Shown: positions 55,161 to 64,000 of the stretch, piece by piece
Layout: the number at the start of each line of letters is the position of its first letter
Position numbering within the stretch: the stretch's first letter is position 1
Assembly (NCBI GenBank): GCA_013397695.1
Contig: VYZI01000125.1
Coordinates: forward strand, 1,811,936 to 1,875,935
From: Centropus unirufus
Lineage: Eukaryota > Chordata > Aves > Cuculiformes > Centropidae
DNA: 64,000 nucleotides
Reading direction: 5' to 3'
The notes under the pieces: generated by a model
Seen by the model: the letters and a program-made list of their open reading frames with translations, nothing else
What the model was told of the DNA's origin: nothing
The model's database searches: none
Position numbers and translations under genes: made by a program

Positions 55161-58100
55161 CTTCACATGAAGGTACATTTGTGTTTTTCTGGTGTTTTCG
55201 TGGTTCTTTTTTTCTCCTGGACGGCTTATGCCAGTGCACTGGAAAGCTTGCAGAAGTATTAAGTAGAGTAGCGATGAGGATATTGACTGAAATTCAGTGT
55301 TGGTAACTGAACTGGCAGCAGCCTCCAGCTGTCCACACCCCACTTCCTTCCTCTTCCCTCACCCCATTTCGCTGGCGTTTCAAAGGTCTTTTCCTCAACA
55401 CCGCCGCTTTCAGCATGACCTTTTAATGCAACCTGCTGCCAGTGCCAGTTTGCAGCACCCCTTGAAGAATTCAATGTGTTTGTGCCCATCTGTGAAGTGG
55501 AAGTAATAAGAAGAGTTCTCACTCTGCTGGGAAGTGACAAGGCTATGCCATTAAAATCTGGAATAGGTTCCTTGTGATTTAAAGATACATACACATATCG
55601 TTACCCCGTGAGCAAATGGGGAGTTGGAAACAGGATGTAAGAGCCCAGAGTCTTGACACTGAGCCATTCCTTCCAAAAAGGGAATATTTTAAGTGTAGGG
55701 ATTACAGTTTAAAAAACAACACATGTATGACCAGATAAATATAAGTGGCAAACACTAGTAAATAAAGCAAAAAGCTATCCTCTAAAGCTGTCAAGGTTCT
55801 GTAAACATTTTTGTCCGTTTCTGCATTTTCTCTGGAAAGATTGGTTTTCTGGAAATCCAGTGTGAAGTAGTGCTAAGGAAAAGGCGTATTTGTTGCGTAT
55901 GTTTGTTCACTTAAAAAAAACAGCCAAAGTGTACTCTTTCAAGCAAAGTTGCAACATGCATCAGTCACAACTTTACTTGCGTCCCAGGAAGTGAGTCTGT
56001 CACTTTGCTGTTTTACTAAAGTGCGCCACACGTGACTTGGGCTCAAGCTCGTCTAAAGTTGCTTGGCTGCATGAAGTTCAGTTCCGTAGAGCAGTGAGCA
56101 CTGCCTTGCATTGAACCTGCTCACTGTGCAAAGCAGTGGGCTCCACAGTCTTCACCCACTTAAAGAGGAGTATTGCCTGTGCCCTCCCTCAAATAGCCCT
56201 GCAGGGCACAGTGGCAAGCGGGTCTGAAATCCCAGTGGTCCCATTCAGCAGAGAACTTAAGTCTGCTCTTGGAGCTGAGTCACTAAATGTTCTTCGTGAC
56301 AGGACTTTAGACATGCTGGTTCCCCATGGTTTCGAGTTAACAGGCACTCAATGGGTTTGCTTGGTGCAGACCTGGAGAAACACCAGCTTTGATCTCTACT
56401 CAAATGAATGAAAGTCACTCAGGTGGCTATTCTGTGCACACAGGTTCCATATGCACTTGTTTCTATATTAGAAACAAGTGTATGGGCACTGGCAAGGGTT
56501 TCTACTAGGGAAAAAAAATCATTTCTAGATAAGGAAGAGATCACAAAATTAAAATTGAGGATCATTCTGTTTATACTCTACGGGCCACTATTTACTTTTA
56601 TAGGCTTGCTTATAAAGTTTTGAGGATAACTGCATTTTTATCATAGGAATCTACCCGACTCCCAGCAAACTCCCCTAAAAAAGAGCTTTCTTTAGGACTC
56701 ATAAAAATAGAAAGAAAAAAATAAAGAACAGGGTGGGGAAGTTTAGGAGGTGTTACGGCTGTGCAAAATTGTGTTTGCTTTTCCACCAAAGCTGAAGTAG
56801 TTATGGATTATGCATATACATGGGACAAGCTTAACCAGTGCAAAGATACAGGGATATGACCATGTTTAAAACAACCTCAAAACTGCACAGAAATTACTGC
56901 CCCTTGCATGTGCTGTTAACACCCAGCCTTGCCTCCTCATGCAGTTGTTTCTCACACAGAAGTCTAAGACACTGTCTGTAAGATGCCAGATTTCCTGCAT
57001 TCTTCTGTTGGACTCTTGAGTTTCCATCTGTTTCTGTATTCGTAAGACCAACATAAATGCCACCCTGACCATAAGATGCAGAGAGGTAGTTTGTGTGTAA
57101 CTGGGAGGCTTTTCTGGAGAACCATCTTAGTGGTCCTGCAGCTGGCAGTGCCAGATGCTATGCCTAAAAAAGCTTTTCTGGGGGTAAGACTTTCTGGGGT
57201 ATCGGTGGACAACTTCTATTTGCCTAGCAACATTGACTGCCATAGGCCAGATGGCATGTGGCAAAATCTTCAACCTGACAAATTTCACAGAGGATTCAGA
57301 GGGTTTACATTTTTTGTTCCCCTGAGGCCAGGATTTCATTCGTGCTTGTAAATCCTATGAAAGTGTGCACTCCCGGGGAGGACGGGAGCTTGCTTATGGG
57401 AGATGACTGCACCTTCTGGTCTCCCAGTTTGTGTCCAGTCTTGATGAAAAAACAGGGAACTAGAAGAGGAGTCTGAACTTGGGTCTCCATCCCACTTCTC
57501 ACAAACGTTACACGTTCGTTGGGTCAAGGCAAGTGATTCCCCAAAAATGTCAAATGTAAAAAGAATGTTGTAAGGTTTGTTATTATTGCTTTCATAGTTT
57601 TTGCCTTACTGGGTGTTGCCCACTGCCAGTAGCTTGGGAGGTCAGATGTGCTGCTGTGGGATCACTTAGGAGTTGAGCAAGAATGGGTTCACTTTATTTT
57701 GCTGGAGGTGGGGCACAGATGGGAGTGCCACATTATCATTTCATCAAATGCTTACGGTGTAAATGGCGAGAACAAGAACAGGAAACCCGAACTGGTACAG
57801 CATGAAGTTGCAGGGAAAATATGCTAGGTTCATAAACTTGTGGGCCAGTGTCTCCTTCCATCCTCACAGGAAGCTATTTATAGAACCAGTGAAAAGGCTG
57901 TTTGTTTCAGTAGCTCTTCATTTAAAATCAGTAAAGGGAAATGGATACGTAGCAGGTACTGGGGGTTTCTTCTGCATCACATTCATTCATGTACAGGTCA
58001 TTCATTCATTTCTTATTGCATCTCTTCGTGTTTTAGAAGTTAGACAAAGGTAAAACTAAAGATAAAAGGTGGCTTATGCTACCAGCTCGTGATTGCAACA

Positions 58101-58199
58101 AGTATTTTATCATGTCTCTGCCACTGCTGAACCATTGAATTCATCCTCTCTGCCAAGTGGTTTTGGAAAGAGAGTGGTGGTCAATGGAATGTTATCAGG
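55161..58199. other. Unique non-coding sequence
   Basis: No gene is recognised. A segment at 55478-55535 (TGCCCATCTGTGAAGTGG, AAGTAATAAGAAGAGTTCTCAC) weakly resembles the MIR core and is not called separately. A near-perfect hairpin lies at 56447-56485. The stretch 56590-56740 is A-rich. Confidence 0.45.
56447..56485. repeat. 39-base near-perfect inverted repeat
   Basis: CACTTGTTTCTA (56454-56465), loop TAT, TAGAAACAAGTG (56469-56480) is a perfect 12-base stem. It extends outward with CCATA (56447-56451) pairing TATGG (56481-56485) if the two bases TG at 56452-56453 are bulged. Total is 17 paired bases with a 3-base loop. Stem length is below that of a typical microRNA precursor. Confidence 0.85.
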
Positions 58200-58334
58200 G
58201 ATGCTAAGGCCAGGCTGGATGGGGCCTTGAGCAGGGTGATCTGATGGGTGTTGTCCCTGCCTTTGGCAGGGGGGTTGGAACTTGACGAAATTTGAGATCC
58301 TTGCCAACCCAAACCGTTCTATGATTCTCTGATA
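58200..58334 (+). mobile_element. CR1 LINE, 3' UTR fragment
   Basis: Sense CR1 containing only the end of the 3' region: AAGGCCAGGCTGGATGGGGC, GTTGTCCCTGCCTTTGGCAG, GGTTGGAACTTGA and the tail CCAACCCAAACCGTTCTATGATTC (58302-58327). No ORF2 residues remain. It belongs with the copies at 27935 and 36245. The 5' boundary at about 58200 is approximate. Confidence 0.92.
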
Positions 58335-59925
58335 TGTTGTGAAGAAATATCCTAAGGAATCCAGATGCACCGTCTGAATAAAATGTAGGTTGAATTAGCA
58401 GGAAAAGATGGAACTGGCTTAATCTGATGGTACTGCTTCTGAGCTGATGCTCTCCTAACTCAAAAGGGAAGCATAAACGTGAGTGCATTATGCACAGCCA
58501 GCCACGGTTAGAGGACTTCATTACAACTCTGGGGTCCAGGGCAAGGACTGTGTGAGTTCATTTTTTCTAGACCAGACTTTAATCTTGGCTGCCCTGGAAG
58601 AAGCTGCCCTGGGAGAAGGCAGAGAGACTTCTGCAGCACCCACACAGTCAGGGTTAGTGAAGGCCTAGGGAGTTTTTAATTACTACTAAATAAATGACCT
58701 TTTATCCAAAGAGGCTGTTGTGAAACAGTGTTACGATGGATGTATTCAGCCTGTTAAAGTGGTGGGAGGATGGCTTCTTTTCCAGCATTCATTAGATGAG
58801 GAAGTTTGTGGTGGTATGTGCATTACATCTGTAGAAGGTAACTATAATTTTTAGCCATAATGGTTTACCCTTGCAGTTCCCAGTGGCACGCATCCAGGGT
58901 CTGATGGCTGTGAAGCACAGTGATTGCCAAGGACTCCTCCTCAGTATGTCTGACAGGCTGGCTGTATGCGTTGCTCTCTGTTTCTGCAAACTAGATGGAG
59001 GGTTGTAATGCTCATCTGTCCCTCTAGGGATTTAGATGAGCGGTCAGTGTGGGTAAAGCAGTGATTGAGGTAAGGAGAGGACTTGACGAAGGCGGTGCCC
59101 AAAGGGTGCCCAGTATCTCTTTGAGATACAAGATTGTTCGCATATAGGGTAAGGAGCTAGGTTAACATCCTGGTGCTGTGTTTAGGTCACTCAGGCTTCA
59201 GACCCTGGGCAGGAAGGCCAGCTCCAGCCAGAGGTTGTTGTCCTTGGCTGCAGTTAAATCTTTGTGATGTTAAAAGCAGTCCTGGAAAGCAGTGGAGTAA
59301 CATCTGGTCAGCAGGAGACAATGTCTGGACCGGCCTGGACCTCTTCTAGCTTCCTGACCCAGGAATGTGGTCTGAACGTCAACACTGTGAGGTCCCTGCA
59401 TGCTTATCAGCGTCCACCACTCATACATGAAAGAAGGAAGCAAGAAGTAATGCACTTTGCATCTGGGTCCCACAAGCGGTGCATGCAGCTGCGTGGTCAA
59501 CACTCCAGCCAGTTTCTGCGTGGCCCCCATTCAGCTTGCCATGGTCATCCCGTATGTTTTATAAGCACTTCTGAGGAGGTGCCCCCGTCTTCATCTATGT
59601 TCTATAAAATGTTTAGTCCAACGCAGGAAATGGAGCATGTTTAAGGAACACCAAACCACGCTGCCCCCAACAGTCTTTCCCTCCCTGGCTGTCAGGCAGG
59701 AGCGAGAGGTATTTATGGGGTATGGGCAGAGCCTGGGGTACCAGCAGACCTTGACAAAACCAGCCTCACTTCTGGAGGCCAGCAAGCAGCCTGGGATCAG
59801 AGGGGACGCTGGGGAAGGGAGTGGTCCAGTTTCACAGCATGTGGATGGCAGGACTGTGAGCAGGGACTGTTGGCTCCGTCTCGCCAGCTGGCTCACTCAG
59901 CAGTTTTCTCAGGAAGTGTGAAGAG
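58335..59925. other. Unique non-coding sequence
   Basis: No gene is recognised. The 126-codon plus frame at 59264-59644 overlaps minus frames, and none carries a domain. Confidence 0.5.
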
Positions 59926-60230
59926 AACACATTTTATGGGAGATACTTATCATTACCCTGTACTGCTTAAATATAGCCCGAGTAGCAGGTTAGCGCTTGT
60001 TAGGCTTTTATCTTCTCAAGTTAGAGGATGATGTATTAATCCAAGAGTGTTGCAGCCTCAAGTGCATTACAGAAAGCCATCCCCAATGAGTAAAGATAAA
60101 TGACATTTGGAAATTAACCCATTACATAGTCTCTTCCAATAAAGTGCTCACTAAAATATTAAATTGTAAATTAAGATGCTTCGGGTCTCATTTGAAAGTC
60201 AGAAATATACTTATTTTTAATTCCAGTGCT
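59926..60230. promoter_or_regulatory. Candidate conserved AT-rich block
   Basis: Repeat-free sequence with CATTACCCTG, GATGTATTAATCC, GTAAAGATAAATGACATTTGG, AAATTAACCCATTACATAG and CAATAAAGTGC, that is, several homeodomain and GATA-like cores in 300 bases. It ends at an 18-T tract. Motif-based inference only. Confidence 0.3.
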
Positions 60231-60234
60231 GGTC

Positions 60235-60252
60235 TTTTTTTTTTTTTTTTTT
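60235..60252 (+). repeat. Poly-T tract (18 T)
   Basis: Eighteen consecutive T followed by CCTCTCAG, which is a textbook acceptor shape. The frame after the AG (60261) is open for over 40 codons to 60392, but no donor or domain was found, so it is listed as a tract only. Confidence 0.75.
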
Positions 60253-60469
60253 CCTCTCAGAGATTTCATTTTTCCTGGCAAGGTTTGGGCCTGACAGCCC
60301 CAGAGGACAAAGTCTCTATTAATCCACCAAGCAGACACAGCAGCTACAATGCGAGCTGCTCTGCCCTGTTCATGTGCTTCAGCCTTTGCTGAGAAATGGG
60401 CAGTCCCGAGGGATGTGGTGTTAGCCTAGACTTTGCAGTGTCCAACCTCAAAAAAAAAAAGAAGAGTTG

Positions 60470-60600
60470 TTCAGCTCCAGTTGTTTATCGACCTGCAACT
60501 GCATTAATTCAACTGGGTTTAACTGTTCATTTAGCTGGACTTAAGGTGACCTACTGGGCAACGCAAACCTACTATAAAGTTTCCTGCCAGAGGCGGTCCT
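60470..60600. promoter_or_regulatory. Candidate conserved block
   Basis: GTTTATCGACCTGCAACTGC, ATTAATTCAACTGGGTTTAAC and TTTAGCTGGACTTAAGGTGACC: closely spaced homeodomain, E-box-like and nuclear-receptor-half-site-like (AAGGTGACC) words in single-copy sequence. Evidence is weak. Confidence 0.25.
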
Positions 60601-61129
60601 GACCCAGGATGCACCTCGAGGTTGAGAATTGCTCAAGCATTGCAAGAGCAGCAGCAATGATAACAACGAGAGGCACACTCAGCCATCAGCGTTACTAAAG
60701 GCATGGCAGTCCTGGTGGTCTCCAAGTTTGTCGCTTCACACCTGAGTACCAGGGTTACAGAGGGACAGAAATGCCCCCGTTATTCCAAGGCGAGTTGTTC
60801 TAGTTTTAAACCGCTATAAGGTATGTGTGAGTTTCAGTCACCATGTGAGATGCGTTTTGGAGTAAATGTGCCTGTATAAATATCCTTGTTCCAGGCTATG
60901 ATCTGCATACATGGTAACAAAACGCAAGAGACAAAGTGTTCTCGAGAATTCCCTCCTCCAGCATCCCCCCATTGCTCTGGCAATGGTTTTTATTATCTGA
61001 ACATGGAACTGGACCGAGCCTGACAACATCAGCTCACTTCATGGAGGCTGCCCAGCAGAAATGACTTTCACTTCCAACCTGAGCTGGCTCCAAACCAAGG
61101 ACCCAGAGGGCAGCGCCTCTCCTTCCCAT

Positions 61130-61290
61130 TATCTATCCTGTAAGACATCAGAGCCAATTTCCCATTTTCCAGCAGCTTGATGATAACAGAGAATTATTAA
61201 AGCCACATAATATTAAACGTGATGGTAATTAAATAATCTTCTGCAACTGCCAAACTGTGATTTTTAAAGACTGATGTTCATCACTGGCTT
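61130..61290. promoter_or_regulatory. Candidate conserved AT-rich block
   Basis: TTGATGATAACAGAGAATTATTAAAGCC, ACATAATATTAAACG and GATGGTAATTAAATAATC put GATA, SOX-like and TAATTA cores within about 80 bases. Motif-based inference. Confidence 0.3.
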
Positions 61291-64000
61291 TTTCTTTTCT
61301 CATGGTGAAGGACAGGCTTTGTCTTCTCTGTTCTGCTACTGCTACCGCTGCATGACGATAGCCTATGCTCATGGAGAGAATAGGTTTGTACTCATTTACT
61401 TGCTTTAATCACATCCCCGTTCTGATTTTACTGCAAGGCTCTCAATTATCTTCATGTGAAAGCTATTTGTAAGAGCATCTATGACCTGTAGAGGTGTGGT
61501 GTCGCAGGTGTTCAGTGATGAAACGACTGATACAATAACGTATCCAAGCAATTTTGTACTTGAGGTTCCTGGGCATTTCAGAGGTGCTGTGGAGGCAAAA
61601 TAAGGCCTGCGTTTACTGAAATTGAATATTTACTGAAATTGGCATAGTGTTTTACAGAGGAAATGTCTATAAAAGTCTGGTTTGCTCTTACTGCTGATTT
61701 CATAGGCACATCGTTTGTGCACTACTGCTGTGATTTGGCTTATTCATAAATTCCTGGTGTTAGGAAGGCCTGACCTTGTTCCCATTGCAATAAACAACTT
61801 CTAACAGTAAAGGAAGCAAGACTTGAGGTAGGAACTCTCAGAAAGTGTTTCTAATAAAACACTTCCTGAGACAGCCAGAATCATCCTGGTTATGTCAACG
61901 CCTCTGCATCCAGTGTCTTGCAGGTTGGAAATGAAGAAAATGGGGAGGTTGTCTTGCATCAGGTCTTCTCTTTAAATATGATAACTTAAATACCATTTAA
62001 TCCAAAACAAATGGCAATTCACATATGTATTTAACATTATTTAATCCCTCTTTGAGATCGGCAGTTTGAGGTTTTTCAGAAATGTTGTACACACCTGCCT
62101 ATGGATTCTCTGCAATGAGCAAGAACAGAATAATCCCCTGTGGCAGGGCACAAGACAGTCCTTTGAGGAAGGCTCTTTCACCACTGCTGTGTGTTGTTAA
62201 AATGGGAGTAACGCAAAAACAATCAACCTTCAGAATGTGCTGAGGATATGAATTAATGCCCATATGAGCCTGCCGGCATTCTCAGTGTGTTTTCTATAGG
62301 CTTAAAGTTGGGGGTGTAGGAACAGATAAGACAGAGCAAATCTTTCTTAGAGTGTGATACAAAACCCACTTCATAACAATTATATATATTTTAATGAAAG
62401 TCTGTACTAGTGCAGTTCTGCTTTTTTGGACATTGGTGAGTGGGGATGTTATCCTCAGTGTTGGGTTTTTTGCTTTTAGTAATTTTTTCCTAGAGTCAGA
62501 AATGAGTGAGTGCACAATCTGAATTCTGACTCAGTCTCATGCTGTTAGTGATAGTGGCATTTTAACTGATAACTGAAGGAAGGACAGAAGCTTAACATTT
62601 AAGAGCAAGCAAGAATGACAGAAATCAGGAAAATAAAGAAGAAAAAATGCTGTAGTTCAGAAAAGAACAGAATGTGTGGGGGAAATAATTTTAGACCAGA
62701 ACCGTAGAAAAAGTACTTGACCACAGACTGAGAACTGGGAAAACTGCTGTTTCTTGTCAGACCAGCTTGATTTGGAGTCGAAGCTGCTGAGTGACGATTT
62801 TGCTCTGGTCTGTCCTGTGTCTGTTAATTAAACAGGGTTGTCATCCACATCTTTTGAGATTTTGATGTGAGCAGGAGCTTGTCTCTGTTGATTTGCTCAA
62901 TGCTCTGTGTGCAGAGAGCAGCAGCTGCTGCTGGTGATCCCAGGGCTGATTTGTCTGCATCTTCCACTGGAAGTGTTTCTGTAAATGAGGTAAGCTGTGC
63001 GAGGAAGGACCTACTCTAATTGGAGCCTTAGGTCTGTGTGGTAGGTGGTACGCAGGTGTTTCTCGCTTGGTTTTCTGTCAGCTCGTGGCTTATCTGTGAC
63101 ATATATGGGATTTTGATGAATGTAGGTATGCAACTGCTTGGAAGAATCATTACGTGCTGGTGCACACTGCAGCTGTGCTGCAGCTTACAGTGTTTTCAGT
63201 GTGCTTTGCTCCCCATGGAATCTCACAGGTCATACACTTCACGTAGCAGCTACTATGAATATCAAGATGGGGTCCTGGGCAGGACCTTGACCTAGGTGAA
63301 ACAGTTATGTCACTAGTGCTGTTGCCCTCACTTTGGTAGCTCCTCACTAGAGGGGTTTCAGCACAATTGTGCTGAGTGGTGTCACAGAGCATAGCTGTCA
63401 AAATCACCTGGTAAAATCTATCAGTTTCGAGAGTCTTCCAGATTTTTTAGTGGATAAGTGCAATGAGCATATTCCCATCCTTGCCAGCAACTGAAATTCA
63501 GTGAACTGAAATTATATAAAGATTACCTCCTAAAGCTGTAGCAATGTAGTCCATGTTAGAAATGCAGTTTGGACCACCAAAAGATCTCATTAACCAACTT
63601 ATCTGAACACCATTAAGCGTCAGCCTGACAGTCAAGAAATTCTGCAGTACCAGTTCTGCTAGCCATGCCTACAACTTTCAGCCACAGCTCGGGCAACCTA
63701 TTTGTAGGAGATGGGCTTTCTCTCCTTCCTTTCCCATTGAACAGGATGGACCGTCACTGTGGAGTCTGCTGAGATGCAACTCCTTCAACCCCAGTTCAAT
63801 GTACGGGCCAGCAGTTCCCTTCTCTCTTTTTCCTTTTCCTTCTCATTAAACCAGTGCAGTAGCTGTCATTTCAACTGTGCTGTCCATCAGAGGAGATACT
63901 GTGCAGTTTCGACAGCAGTCTGAGCCAAAAGGAAAGATTTTGCAAGCAGAATTGGAGCCTTCAATCCATGTTGAATGATGCCATCACAGAAGAAGAAAGA
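61291..64000. other. Unique non-coding sequence
   Basis: No gene is recognised to the window's end. A 17-base unit TTTACTGAAATTGAATA is partly repeated at 61612-61641. A 30-base homopyrimidine run lies near 63806-63843. No interspersed repeat was seen. Confidence 0.5.
61612..61641 (+). repeat. 17-base partial tandem duplication
   Basis: TTTACTGAAATTG occurs at 61612-61624 and 61629-61641, separated by AATA. It is a local slippage-type duplication in AT-rich sequence. Confidence 0.8.

Noticed and set aside
55478..55670. MIR-like words (CCCATCTGTGAAGTGG, and antisense-like GTCTTGACACTGAGCC)
   Set aside because: Matches are short, in mixed orientation, and not colinear with the consensus over enough length.
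1..64000. Endogenous retroviruses, tRNA/rRNA genes, CRISPR arrays or any bacterial or phage system
   Set aside because: No LTR pairs, primer-binding sites, gag/pol frames, tRNA A/B boxes in register or regularly spaced repeats were seen. The vertebrate CR1 content excludes a prokaryotic source.

Overview
This is vertebrate nuclear DNA, almost certainly from a bird. At least seven 5'-truncated CR1 LINE copies are recognisable, in both orientations, with the avian-type CR1 3' end (octamer repeats of the ATTCTATG type). There are no Alu, B1/B2 or L1 elements. By my estimated boundaries CR1 covers about 4.5% of the window, which fits the low repeat content of bird genomes. The sequence does not allow a species call.

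I see no confident protein-coding gene, tRNA, rRNA, CRISPR array or prokaryotic feature. All open frames are short (169 codons at most), lack paired splice sites and recognisable domains, and behave like chance frames or LINE remnants. The window is best read as an intergenic or long intronic stretch. One exon-like segment (22853-22942) deserves a test: an open frame of exactly 30 codons or, used internally, 24 codons, after a strong polypyrimidine tract and before a GTGAGT donor.

Layout: 1-6010 unique sequence; 6011-6515 CR1 (-); 6516-13914 unique sequence with a homeodomain-site cluster near 9.9-10.5 kb, a Z-DNA-prone tract at 10.7 kb and a diverged local duplication at 11.0/11.7 kb; 13915-14100 a probable ancient MIR/CORE-SINE; 14101-27934 unique sequence with a second local duplication (20.0/21.5 kb), an AT-rich candidate conserved block (21.8-22.2 kb), the exon-like segment and an inverted octamer pair (23.3 kb); 27935-28471 and 29117-29340 CR1 (+); 29950-30215 an ancient palindromic repeat, probably a non-autonomous DNA transposon; 36245-36690 CR1 (+); 39430-39910 a CpG-dense block; 43090-43650 and 50522-51005 CR1 (-); 58200-58334 CR1 (+); then AT-rich candidate regulatory sequence to the end.

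The functional content, if any, is probably regulatory. Several AT-rich blocks carry clustered homeodomain (TAATTA) and POU octamer (ATGCAAAT) motifs, the usual look of conserved non-coding elements around developmental genes. This is inference: conservation cannot be measured from one sequence. I did not find a new biological system. The most unusual items are the duplicated AP-1-bearing palindrome, the ancient palindromic element, the near-perfect hairpin at 56.45 kb, the CpG-dense block and the exon-like segment.
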